From Smallanthus sonchifolius (Eukaryota > Streptophyta > Magnoliopsida > Asterales > Asteraceae): a DNA stretch of 64,000 nt. The translations under genes were made by a program, and so were the position numbers. Location: the NCBI GenBank assembly GCA_023525975.1, contig CM042027.1:86460007-86524006 (forward strand). The letters are read 5' to 3'. A model generated the notes under the pieces. It was not told the origin of the DNA and ran no database searches. It saw only the letters and a program-made list of their open reading frames with translations. Below, piece by piece: positions 11,543 to 25,000 of this stretch. Each line of letters starts with the position of its first letter. Position 1 is the stretch's first letter.

Positions 11543-11624
11543 GGCTATAGTGGTCTTTAACCTACCGGAGTACGTGTTTTTTTAATTAAAATTAAATATA
11601 ATAATTTGTTTTAAAATGAAAGAG

Positions 11625-11960
11625 TAAACTATACTTTTCCTTTATGGTTTTGAACAAAACAACATGTTTCGTCCACCTGTTACACATTTGATTTTTGACG
11701 TTTGATTTTTTTAAACTTTGCGTTCCTGGACCTTAACTCCGTTAATTTTCTGTTAGTTTTGTTGTGAAATTACTGATATACCTTTAACTACATCTTCTTC
11801 TTCATCAGGGTATATAAGTAATTTAATACAAAAACTAACATATGCGTTAACGAAGTTAAAGAACAGGGACGCAAAATGTTAAAAATCAAACATGAGGGAA
11901 CAAATGTACTACAGATAGACGAAACTTGATGTTAAACATGAGGGAAAAATGTACCTTAGT
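11625..11960. repeat. Imperfect palindromic element (MITE-like)
   Basis: Sequence at 11700-11746 (GTTTGATTTTTTTAAACTTT, then GCGTTCC) is matched in reverse complement at 11847-11891 (GACGCAAAATGTTAAAAATC). Outer parts also pair, with CATGTTT/AACATGAGG on the two sides. No coding frame and no certain target duplication. Confidence 0.55.
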
Positions 11961-12900
11961 CAAAATGAAAATAATCATTTTAGTCGAGACAGGCTAGCAT
12001 AGATTTTATACCAAAATACGTAATAAAATATTATGTGGTTTATTAATTAAGTATAAAACTAGATGGATATATGATTGGCTTATAGATTATACCATTGTGT
12101 AAATTTTATAGACACTAGATGAGATGTCTAGATTGGAACCTTTTACTGGGTTGGATCATTGAAAACTTTTTTACCGAGTTAGGTTATAACTTTTTTTGGG
12201 TCTATTTACGAAGAAAATAAATTTTACCTAATACACGTAGTTGACCATCGTAATCTGATACACATAGAAGAAGATGAGTGAATTTTTCAAACAAGAGCTA
12301 TGAATGCTAGTTAATTTTTAAGAACAAATCAAATCCAACATATAAAAATAATTAATAGAAGTGATCATTCTGGTTTAGAAACAAAAGTAACCTAAAGTCA
12401 ACTGAAGATGTCGATTTCAATACACAAACTTCAACATTTGCTAACAATTTGATGGCACACTCCAAGAACAAATCAACAACAAATCAATATCGAGCGGAGT
12501 TGTCAAGGGAAGGTTACAGTCGGGAACATCATTCTGCCTTCTCTTGGTACTATGAATTTTTAGGTTTCACGGGTTGGGTACACCGAATTGTTGCCTAGCC
12601 TCCATTGGCAATATGTCCTTCAACGGCTATATTTATAAAAATTAATTAGAAGTTTATTTTTTACACTATAAATAATAATAAAAATCTTTATTTTTATTTA
12701 TACAATTCTCAACCTATTCTCTCTCAAACTATTATCATTTTTTTGCTTACTTTCGATGGATTCAAGGTCTAATACAAAGAAGGTCAGTTCGACCCGAAAC
12801 AAATCTAAAAAAAATAGCCGAATCATCGCAAAGTCAACCTCAATCCCAACCCAACTCACAATATTCCTGCAATTTCAATAGTTTGTAGAAAAAAAAAGAT
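11961..12900. other. Intergenic DNA, nothing firm
   Basis: No supported gene. An open frame starting near 12757 (MDSRSNTKKVSS...) ends within about 40 codons and matches nothing I recognise; it may be upstream leader or a remnant. Confidence 0.4.
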
Positions 12901-12998
12901 TAAATCATTAAATTAATCAACTTCCAATCTGTCAGACGGCTTCGTCTTTCGCTGCGTGTTGCCTCGATGGATTCGCTTCACACCAACCACCAAACCCT

Positions 12999-13018
12999 CT
13001 TCTTCTTCTTCTTCTTCT
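12999..13018. repeat. CTT trinucleotide microsatellite
   Basis: (CTT)n run just upstream of the LETM1-like start codon, probably within its 5' leader. Confidence 0.8.
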
Positions 13019-13051
13019 ATATCACCCCCATTTTCCCTCTTTTCTTCTCCC

Positions 13052-16000
13052 ATGGCCTCCCGATTTCTGCTTCGATCAACCAATTTCTCTTCCTACCACC
13101 TGTAAGATCTCTTTCTCACAAACCCTAGCTATTGCATTTCTTCTATTACTTATTTAATTCACTCTATCTTGATCAACTAACACGATTTGCGACCGAATTA
13201 TATGTTATCGTAACGAACCTATTGCTTTCTGCAAGCTATTGAATTGCTACATTGAATAATTTTTCAGCTCTCGATGATTTTCCTGTTTCGTTAAATCGCT
13301 AATTATCCTGTTTATCTGAACAGTTTGTATATGTGATTATTGAGATAATTATGGATAGGAAACTGGATAACGGTTTCTTGATGAATGAGATGGCGATTTA
13401 TATGCACTTATCTCGTCTTAAATTGATTGTTGAATGTGACTGGTAATTCCTATGTTGATTTTGGAAATTGAAGAGGAAAAGGTTTCAGGGAATAGAACCT
13501 TGGTTGTTATTCCCAAAGTTACGTCTTTGTGTTTTAAACTTGTAGTTAAGTCAATGGACATAAACAGCAATGAATAAGCCTGCTCATGTGAAGTGTAATC
13601 TCATGTTTCCTCCCAAATAAGTTTTAGAATAGACGAAAGCATTTGAGGCTCTTAATTTGTAGTGTAGCAGGCATACATTGACCCATTGTGCACCTACCAG
13701 GCTACCAATCATGGGCCACTAGTTCATTCTATATAATCTTATCTTGTTCTCTTTACCAACCTATTGTGTTTTTGTCTTGAAATCCTCTATGTTCTATTTT
13801 ATTTTAGTTACATCTTTATTCTCAAATGGCATTTGAAAATGTATGATTGCTTATATGCAGTGAACATCAACAATAATTTCTAAGTGCATGATTTTCTACA
13901 CTATAGTATTAATATTCTAGACCTAGTGAGATGTTTGGTAAAATCTTTTTTGGAAATATGGTTCTGTATCATGAATCAACATCAGAAAGGCTAATGCGTA
14001 ATTATTATTCATTGTGCCTTAGGGAATCTGCTGGATCGGAATTCATCTTATGGATCAAAGTTTAATACGAAAGGGCAAGAGAACGATAGCTCTTCAACGA
14101 ATAACTTTTTGCGTGGGTTCCTCTTTAGACATTGCAGTTCATCCCAAAATATTACACTAAGTCAGACTTCATCAAGATCATTGTCATCCGTTTCTTGTTT
14201 GGCTAGAGATAAAGTTAGCGTTGAGGATAATCCTTCAGTGGGCATAACAAACATTGATGAAGTGGAATTTAATCGTGTTAATTCTCTTGTATGGGTATTG
14301 CATGAATCTGCCAGGAGCTTTTCCCTTGCAGTTCAGGCACTGGATTTGGCTAAAAGTGGGCCAGAACTTTCAAATGCATGGATTGGAATAGATGTGCATG
14401 CATGGCATAAACGCATTGCATATCAGGTATTCTGAAATTAGTTTAACAGTGTTAACAGTCTAATATTCAGACAACATTATAATCAAACCTTGATATCAAT
14501 CACTTTTATATGCTTGTGAGGAAGCCTTAGATTGAGTTTAAAGTTGAGCAATATGTTCATGTTCCTTTATATGGCTGAATAGAATCATCACATACACAGA
14601 AATCATATTTTAATTTATTTTTTAGGTAGCAGTATATGCTTCATTAAAAGCTGCAATTGAAGTGGAATTGTTTCTTTCTCAAAAGCGTTGCAACAGTCCT
14701 GTCAGTGAACTGTAAGTACCTATAGTTTTCTTGCCTACATTGCTCCCAATCCTTCATGCAATCTGTAAAATTTTATCTCGTTTTTAACAACCAATGATGC
14801 AAAAAGCAGTGTGGGGTAATGTTATATTTATGTTTCTATCTCAGTTTGTCTGCTAAATTTGCTTCTTGTCGATTTGTTAAGAATTATTTGATCTAACACT
14901 ATATTTATGTTTCAGTTTGTCTGCTAAAACGTTGTTTCTTGGCGAGTTTGTTGAGAATCAATTGAATGCCAAACACCCCAAATTGGTGCAGTGGTTTAGA
15001 ACTGTGGAGCTTCCACGCATAGCAGGATCATTCATCCCATTATTCAAAAAGTGGTCTATGGAATATGCTGGAAGGTATGCTAATAAAGTCATCATTTTTA
15101 ATCGTCAAATTATCATTATTACTGAAAAAAAATTATTCAGTGGTGTTGCAGGAGTTATTCTGGCTATAAGTTGCTGCGCTGCTGTTAGAAAGTTGGGATC
15201 AAGCCGAATTTCTAGTGCTTTATTGGCCGAGTCAATTGATGATGCCTTGGTGGAGCTTATGGAATTATCATGCAGTCTTGTGACAGTTGATAAGTTGCAT
15301 CAGTTGGCACTTGAAGCAGGATTTGAAAATGAATTTTTGTTTCATTTTGGTAAAAAGGTTTTGCCAAATAAGAATATTGAAGATGTAGAATTTTGGATTG
15401 GATTAGTCCAAAAAAAACTATTGTTAGCATTTCACAGAGAGGGTGTAATAACCGGCAAACAAACATTCATTGATAAGGTCAGTTGTATTACACTCCATCT
15501 TTTCTTACCACTTTTTTAAGGGACATTGAAGCAGAAAATATTGATAAGCCTTTTATACTAAACTAGTTGTGGTATTTCAGATGAAACAAAGAAAACTTAT
15601 AATTGTGAAACCCAAACATTAACAGAAATAAGTAAAAGGGGCTAATTTCACAAAGTGTTAATCAGTTTTGGGCAAATTTCTATTTCTGGGGACCAACCTT
15701 TTTACTCCAGAAAAGGAATCCATCAAAGTTTTCAAAGTTTTGATTGAAGGTAATCTTCAACCTCAACCAGTTTTCAGATCCTGTGTCAGAGAAAAGTGAA
15801 CTTGGTGAAATTACTGACACTTTAGCGGCATGTCATCGTTTTTTAGCATGCTAGTGTGTACTATTACCTTAGATTAAAGAAGTTGAAAGTTTGGTTATTA
15901 ACGGACGTTCTTTTTGTTTTAAAAGAGATGGGACCAAAGTTGGTTATTATGCAATTTTCTATTAGTATTACCTGAATTAGAAATTGGACCAAAGTGGGTT

Positions 16001-19000
16001 ACTTTTTTATTCAATTTCCCATTAGTAAAATTACAGAGTTCCATGAAATGTAACATAGTAGTGTAGAACTTACTTTTATCTATACAATTTCTAATCCATG
16101 TTTTTTGTGTTACACATTGTTTGCGTAATAATACCATATGCTCATACAGCCTGAAGAGACTGCTTTAGCTACTCTTGGGGTTTTTGCATTTCTTGGAAGA
16201 GAGACGAGTTTATTTTTATCAGAAATGAACATAAAGGATCTTAATGAGCAAATCAAAGACTTCCTCAGGTAAATTGCTTAATTGGTCTAACACAAACATT
16301 TTAATATTCTAACAGATTTTAAAAGCTTGGAAGTTTCCAAATTTGCAGTTACTTGGAGTGTGGTAGCCTGAACATATGTCCTGAATTTAGTTCCCTACCT
16401 GAGTATCAGCTCTTCATTGAGGTTGGCTACATGATTTATTTTTCACATGAACGCAAATATTGAATCATGTTGATTAGAGGTTGCAAAATGGGCGGGTCAG
16501 TCGGGCCAATGTGGGACGACCCGCAAACACCTTTCGTCTTTTCTTTTCTTGAATTTTACCAATGATTAAGAACTGTATTATTACAATGATAATATAATTT
16601 TTTGAATAGAAGGGTTTTGGAGGTCTATGCTTTTTGAATATAGTTTGGGTCACTTTGACGTGTTTGACCCTATCAACCATAAATGGTTGAATTTCCACCT
16701 CTACTGCTGATGCTATCATATTGTTCCACAGGTGGTTATAGATGAAATTGGATGGCTCGATTTTTACGCACCACTTAGATCCAAGTTCCATCATGATGGA
16801 AGAAGATCAAGACAACATGCTACCCAGGCAGAAAAAGAAATAATTCTATATACTGTTCTTACAATTTGCTATGATGTTTTTTCTGGTTACGCTCACTATA
16901 GCAATTCCTCTCAACAACCCATGGATGCAAATTTGCTTTCATTTCTTCTTCGAAGGTAATAGATGGTTGCTTACTGAATTTATCATAAGAGGTGTTTGGA
17001 TAGGTGTTTCAAACTGATTATCTAATCATTGCGATAATCAGTTTTTAAGTTTGGATAAACCGATTCTTCTTCTGACTGGTTGATCAGTTTTTAATAATTG
17101 ATTTTGAAATGCTCATCCAAACCCACCTAACTTGACTTGCATCTGCTAAGTTTCATCTGATTTCATATTTGTAGTCAGACTTTATTATCTTATTGTCTCG
17201 AGGAGTATTGGGCAGCTTATGATAAATCAGGGTAAGCTGGTTTATTTAGCATATTTTTTTAAACAAGGTTTCTTCATACCTCAAATATGAGCTCTTATAA
17301 ATGTTTGTTTATTTACCATTTGCAGTGAATTAATGAATTTTTCAGAACCACGCTTTCAAAGTAATAAAGCGATGACAAATTCATCTATCTTATTGGAAAA
17401 GTCAGTTGATTTGATGAAAAGGAGTAGTCAAGTTGGATCTACAATTAGGAAGGTATACATTTTTTTATTATGTTTTGAAGTCTACTTTTAAGGGTAGATT
17501 TATATATTCTATGTTGGACCAATCTTGACATAAAACAATAGACAGGGGTCTATTTTGTAAAGTGTTTATTTTGAGTCTTTATTTGAGTCAAACTAGAATT
17601 CTTGTAACCGTACAAAAGGTAAGTCGGTAGGAATTTTAGGAGATATATCTCAGATGGATTTGAGATTAGCCTAGATTGTAGGAGTTGATTAACTTGATGG
17701 ACAAGGTTAATCAACTATAAATAAGGGTAGTTTTTCTTCTTTCTTTGTATCGTAAGTTTTCTATCAATTGGAGAAGGATTTCCAATAATTTGTTCTCGTG
17801 TTTTTCTTTACTTGTTTTCTGAAATCTGGTATCAATTTCTTCAATTGGTATCAGAGCTGAGTCATCGAAGGGACCGGTGTTTTATGCGATCCAAAGGACA
17901 GGATCAATCACCAGATCTGAAGACAGGGAAGAAGTACACGCGTCAATCGAAGACCAGATCAATGGCAGATGCAGCGAATGTCAACAACCAGGTTGCGATA
18001 ATCAAGGACAACAACAATCTTTCGTTCCAGTGCCCAATCCTAACTGCGACTAATTACCCCATCTGGTCGCTTAGGATTAAAGCAATCTTCAAGGCGCACG
18101 GAATCTGGGAAACAATTGAACCTGGAACAGATGTCGATCAGAAAAAGGATAATTCTGCTATCGCCTATCTGTATCAGGCGTTACCTGAAGATTTGATTCT
18201 TCAAGTTGCAGGCTGTACCCACGCAAAGGAAATCTGGGATGCAATCAAGACCCGTCACCTTGGAGTTGAACGAGTAATGGAGGCAAGGCTTCAGACTCTT
18301 AAAGCTGAGTTTGAAGCAGCAAGGATGAAAGATAGCGAAAAAATAGATGTTTTTGCTGCCAAACTTTCTGGAATTGCCTCAAAATCAGCAGCACTTGGAA
18401 CCGTCATCGAGGAAACCACGTTGGTCAGAAAAATATTAACTGCCATACCAGAAAAATTCTTAAATATGGCAGCCACTATTGAACAACTGGTTGATCTCAA
18501 AACGGTGAAATTCCAGGAAGTTGTGGGTAGGCTAAAAGCATATGAAGAACGAACCAGTGCAAAGGCTACCAATAACAGCCAAGACCAACTTCTGTTGTCC
18601 TATGAAGAATGGGACTCAAGAAAGAAAAGGGAAAAGAGCTTTGGTCGAGGTCGAGGGAATGGCCAAGACACCCGTGGTAGAGGCCGAGGTCGTGGTCGTT
18701 TTGGTGGTCGAGGAAGAGGCTTGGGCCGCGGACAAAATTCTCTAGATGGGAGACAACAAACTGAAGATTCAACTATAGATCGCTCCAAACTGCAGTGTTT
18801 CAGGTGCGATGCGTTTGGGCACTTCTCGGCTGACTGCCCAACACGAAAAAAGGATGAAAAGGCAAATCTGACACAAGCAAGGCCAATCGAAATACCACAG
18901 GCTAATGCTGATAAGCCTGCTCTGTTGATGACCGTGGCCAATCAAAGAAACAAGAAGGAGGTAATTCATCTCAGTGAAGAAAAGGTTTTTCCAGCCAAGT

Positions 19001-22000
19001 ATGAGTCACATGATGATGGGGAATACATGTGGCATTTAGATACCGGAGGAACAAATCATATGACTGGAAACAAGGAGCTGTTCTCAACACTTGATACAAA
19101 TATAGGTGGTACAGTAAGATTCGGTGATGACTCGTGTGTTGAGATAGAAGGAAGAGGGTCCATTCTTTTAGCATGTAAGAATGGGGAACAACGTTTGTTG
19201 ACAGATGTACTTTATATTCCGTACTTAAAGAATAACATCTTTAGTATCGGGCAAGCTGAAGAAGGAGGCTGTATAATATTGATCAAACATGGATTCTTAT
19301 CTATGTTTGAGCCAGATGGTTCGCTGTTAATGAAGGTTCAAAGATCCCCTAATCGTTTATATAAAATCAATCTAAAAGTTGGGACACCAATCTGCTTACA
19401 GGCCAAGATAGATGATCCAGCATGGTTGTGGCATGCCCGTCTCGGTCATGTGAACTTTGACACAATAAAGCGGCTGGGGACCAGTGATCTAGTTGAAGGA
19501 GTACCAGCTATTAACCACCCCACTCAGATGTGTGAAGCATGTTTGGCAGGGAAACACTCACGACAAAGTTTTCCTGTCCAAACAACCTTTAGAGCTGCAA
19601 AACCACTTGAACAGGTTTATGCGGACCTGTGTGGTCCAATAACACCCGCTACTCAGTCTGGAAACAGGTATATTCTGCTGATTGTTGATGATCACAGCAG
19701 GTTTATGTGGTCTTTCATGCAAAAAAACAAGGGTGAGGCGTTTGAACAATTCAAGAAATTCAAGTCTTTTGCCGAGAATCAATATGGAAGGAAAATAAAA
19801 GTCCTTAGGACTGATCGGGGAGGAGAGTTTACTTCCAACGAGTTTAAACAGTTTTGTGAATTTGCTGGCATCACAAGACAACTGACTGCACCCTACACGC
19901 CACAGCAGAATGGTATCGTTGAAAGGAGAAATCGAACGGTGATGAGCACAACAAGGAGTATCCTTAAAGCAATGGATATGCCACAGAGTTTCTGGGCTGA
20001 AGCAGTACGTCACTCTGTTTATGTTCTAAACAGGTTGCCCACCAGAATTCTGAAGAATCAGACACCATATGAGGCTCTAAAAGGTCGGAAACCAAATCTA
20101 GATCATCTACGGGTGTTCGGGTGTGTTGGATATGTAAAAGTACCCTCAAATCAAGTAGATAAACTTGATGACAGAAGTATTCCCATGGTTTACTTGGGAA
20201 CAGAACCAGGAACCAAGGCGTATCGAATGTATGATCCCGAGGAGATGAGACTAGTGATCAGCCGAGATGTGAAATTTGATGAGTCACGAAAATGGGATTG
20301 GGATTTACAACAAGAATCCAGTCAAGAACCCAATCACGAAGGTGAATTTGTGATACAAATAAATCCTGATGAGGCAGTTCCAGCAGTCCAAAACATTGAA
20401 AATGGGCCTGCTGAACCAGGCAGCCCACTTGGCCCATTTATGAATAGCCCACAAAGCACCAGCGGTTCAACTCATGGAAGCCTGGTTAATGAGGAGAACA
20501 TAACTCATTCTGATGTTAGCAGTCCCGAAACAACAGTGAAAGGGCGGGGACCCATGCTGTCTCGAATTCCGACAGATACAAATAATCTGTCAGATCCACA
20601 CATGGCAGAAGAGGAAACATATGATGATACACCACCTCGAGGTTGGAAGAATTTAAATGAAGTATATAATCTCCTTCTTACTGAAGGAGAACCAACCAAT
20701 TTCAGGGAAGCTTCAGGACACAAAGAATGGGAGCAAGCTATGAAAAGTGAAATAGCTTCTATTGAAAGGAATAACACTTGGGAGTTAATGGACCTACCCC
20801 CGGGGCACCGGCCCATTGGACTAAAATGGGTATACAAAATTAAAAGGGATGCAAAAGGTGAAGTCACACGACATAAAGCCCGGTTAGTCGCCAAAGGCTA
20901 CATCCAACAACATGGTATAGATTATGACGAGGTATTCGCACCCGTAGCCAGACTTGAGACTGTTAGACTCATTCTAGCTTTGGCTGCACAAAGAGGGTGG
21001 GATGTTCACCACCTAGATGTTAAAACAACGTTTCTACACGGTGATCTCAAAGAGGACGTCTTTGTATCTCAACCAGAAGGTTTTGTGAAAAAAGGGAAGG
21101 AGCAAAAGGTATACAAACTATCAAAGGCGCTTTACGGGTTAAAACAAGCCCCACGGGCTTGGAATACAAAACTAGATGGAGTTCTAAAGGAGTATGGATT
21201 CCAAAGGTGCAAGCTTGAACAAGCCGTGTATACAAAACGAACACACGAAGGATCGCTTGTGGTGGGAATTTATGTTGATGATTTAATTGTAACTGGTAAT
21301 AACCCGGAGAAAATCAAGCAATTCAAAAGACAAATGGAAGATAAATTCGAGATGAGTGACTTGGGTTTAGTTTCTTATTATCTCGGGCTTGAAGTGATAC
21401 AAGGCAAAGATGGAATAAAAATCAAGCAATCTAGCTATGCTAAAAAGATCCTACAACAAGCAGGAATGTGGGAATGCAATTCCACAAAATACCCAATGGA
21501 ACCGGGTCTGAAATTAATGAAGGATGATGGCAGCAGCAGTGTTGATGCAACTCAGTACCGAAAAATAATCGGTTGTCTTCGGTACTTGACTCATACAAGG
21601 CCAGATCTTGCATACTCAGTGGGATATGCAAGTCGATACATGCAAGCTCCTCAAAACACACATTTTCAAGCTGTGAAACAGATTCTCAGATATGTGAAGG
21701 GTACTACAGAACTGGGAATTCATTATCGAAGAAGTGGAAGTAATGTTTTACTTGGTTTTAGCGACAGCAGCTTCTCAGTAGATCCGGATGATGGAAAAGG
21801 TACTACAGGGTTAGTTTTCTACTTTGATGATGGACCTATTGCTTGGAATTCACAAAAACAGCCAACAGTAGCCCTGTCATCTTGCGAAGCAGAATTTATG
21901 GCTGCTACTTCAGCAGCCTGTCAAGCAATATGGTTAAGAGGACTGTTAGCTGAAACAACTGGAAGAAAAGAAGAACAAGTTGTGATCAAAGTAGATAACA

Positions 22001-25000
22001 AGTCAGCAATATCCTTGATGAAAAATCCAGTATTTCATGGAAGAAGCAAGCATATCAACACACGGTATCATTACATACGGGAGTGTGTTGAAAAGGAGCA
22101 GATTAAAGTAGAGCATATCAGCGGGGATCAACAACGGGCTGATATTCTTACAAAAGCTTTGCCAAAGTTAAAGTTTGCTGAAATGAGAGAAATTTTAGGA
22201 ATGAAGCTGATTGAGGACGCGGGAAAATAACTGAAGACTCAGGTCAAGATTGGGGAGGTGATTGTTGGACCAATCTTGACATAAAACAATAGACAGGGGT
22301 CTATTTTGTAAAGTGTTTATTTTGAGTCTTTATTTGAGTCAAACTAGAATTCTTGTAACCGTACAAAAGGTAAGTCGGTAGGAATTTTAGGAGATATATC
22401 TCAGATGGATTTGAGATTAGCCTAGATTGTAGGAGTTGATTAACTTGATGGACAAGGTTAATCAACTATAAATAAGGGTAGTTTTTCTTCTTTCTTTGTA
22501 TCGTAAGTTTTCTATCAATTGGAGAAGGATTTCCAATAATTTGTTCTCGTGTTTTTCTTTACTTGTTTTCTGAAATCTGGTATCAATTTCTTCATTCTAT
22601 GCATCCATTTTCAGGGCACTAGCTTAGCAGGAACTGACCCTGTAAAAACTGATACAAAGCCCTTGTATGAACGCATAGTGAGGGAATCCACCATGAAGTT
22701 GGTGGCTGCTAGTAATGTAAGTCTCCAAAAACTTTAAGTTTTACTTGGGCTTTGTTTATAATTAATTGCAGAGGTGGGGAATTGAGTGGGTTGGGTAACA
22801 TGTCAAGAAACAGATGTTGGAATTGAGTGGGTTGGGTAACTTTAAGTTTTACTTGGGCTTTGTCTAAAATCTTTTACAAATATTTAGTGTGTCAAATATG
22901 ATTACAAAAGTTATGACCTGGTCAACCCATTGACCTGCTTCTTTTAAGTTCTTTTTTTAATTTACTTGTTTGACTTGTTAGAGATTAAAGATAAACATGA
23001 GTTGAAATGGCTACCTGTACATAATTGCTACATTTTTTGACATGTAGGACATATGGATGGGCACGCAGTTACTATTTATTGATATACGGGATGCTTTTGG
23101 GCTCCTTTTGAAGCAATTCTGTGGCAACAAGATTACAAATAGGGAAAGAGGAAAAATAAATCGAACACTTAATGACATTGCTACTCTTGTTCCGATTACA
23201 ATCCTAATGCTAATTCCTGTAAGTATCTAATACAAACAGTTCTTCAAAATTTAGATTCTCTCTCCAAAACAACAAGAGATTTTCACTGGATTTTACTAGA
23301 GGCAGGTAACAGGCTAACGGGTTGGGTTAACCGGAAATCCTTTTGTGAATTTCTTTTAGTGTGCCAAACATGATTACATTAATTATACGATTTCAGATAC
23401 AATCAGATTTTTGAATAAAATGATTTAAGACATTTTATGCATAAAAAGTTCACTTCTCATTGGCAACTTTTAACCTGTTTTGACCTGATTCATTTTAAGC
23501 TAATTTTATTTCACCCTTTACAGATATCATATAACTTGAATCGACCCATGTATTTATTTATTTTTTTGCTACTGTTTCCATCTGTGAACAGGTATCAGCT
23601 GTAGGCCATGCAGCAATGCTAGCAGCAATCAAAAAGTACATTCCGTCATTGGTACATCTCATTAACACCCTCTTGTTTCTCATAGCTTTTAAATTTCTTG
23701 TTTAATACCCCATCCCCCTCTTCCCCCCTCCATTTTTTAATATATACTTTGGGCTAAGGGTGTAAATGAGCCAAGCTAGCTTAGTTTGGCTCGTTTAAGT
23801 TAATAGAGATCAAGCTTGGCTTGTGAGTAATTTGTCAAGCTTGAGTTTGGCCTGGTTTGTTATTTATTAATTTTTAAATTATTTTATTTATATACATATA
23901 TACTTATTTTATAATTATAAGTTTATGTAGAGTTAATTACACAAACAGGCCCTTTGGCTTTTTAGCCACACCTTTGGGTTTAAGTTAAAAAGCTGCATGT
24001 TTAGGTTATGTGGTTTTAAGTTTGAAACAAGTTTGAGGTCTAACACTAATTAAGTCACTAACTTCCAGTAAATAAATAGAGTTAATTACATTAATGGTCC
24101 CTGTGAGGGTAAAATAGTCATTTTTTACCAACTTTGGCTTCACCTTCTGTGACTAACGCTCCACCACATATGACCACTATCCCCTTGCACCACCACTATC
24201 CCCCTCGTTTCCTTTTAAATCCAGATTCAACCGACTCGCCTTTTAAATCTAGATTCACATTTCAGTCCATGGTGCCTTGTGGTTTTTGCCTCATTTTCCC
24301 CCTAGGTGAAGATACTAATGGAGATCTGGCGGTGTGCCTTATGGCTTTGACCTCATTTTCCCACCATAATCCACCTAGGTCACCGACGAAAGGAAACTTC
24401 GAGAGAGACATGGAGTGGCATAGATATCGAGAGTGCAGAGTTGAGGAACTTGACTGACGGTGGCTGTAGAGGTGAGAAGCTCATCTGCAGTGTTGGCCCA
24501 ATTAGATCGAGAACTCAAACATGAACACGGGATTTTGATCTCATCTTGTTTGACTTTTTCTCTGTACATTAAGTTCTCGACCCTTGCACTAACTAATTAC
24601 ATTACCCATCTACTTATGCTAAACAAAACCATACTAATCCTACTCAAATACTACTCTCAATTCTAATCTAATACTAACTCAAATCATTATCTCGAAACAT
24701 TAAATCAAACTAAACTTTATTCTTTTCTTTTCCTTTGTTTATCTTGATCCAAACATGATGAGCACAGACACATGAACTTATCTTCTTAATACTTTCGGTT
24801 CGGTCCTTCCTCTTCTTGGTGTATTCATACTACCCCTTTTCCATATCAAGATTAACACCTTCATGCGGTGGCTTCAATCAATGAAGAAACAGGATGGGAG
24901 ATGAAGAACCCTAATTTAATATAAATTTCTCTCCCTTGTCTATTGCCGATTCTACCCCTACATACATTGCTACCACATACCCACGGAGAGGCGCGTTACA

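Larger units (their letters stand above)
17512..22594 (+). mobile_element. Complete Ty1/Copia retrotransposon, young
   Basis: 5083 bp element in an intron of the LETM1-like gene, in the same orientation. The two 332-bp LTRs (17512-17843 and 22263-22594) start TGTTGGACC, end CTTCA, and I found no difference between them by eye. An exact 5-bp duplication TTCTA flanks it (17507-17511, 22595-22599). The primer site TGGTATCAGAGC (17846-17857) matches plant initiator tRNA-Met. A purine-rich tract GGGGAGGTGA directly precedes the 3' LTR. Identical LTRs plus an intact polyprotein indicate a recent, potentially autonomous insertion. Confidence 0.97.

Noticed and set aside
12757..12880. Short frame MDSRSNTKKVSS upstream of the LETM1-like gene
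   Set aside because: About 40 codons, no recognised motif and no splice link to the next exon.
24134..24666. Frames inside the last LETM1-like intron
   Set aside because: They lie inside the hAT-type element, lack domain motifs and have no splice signals linking to other exons.
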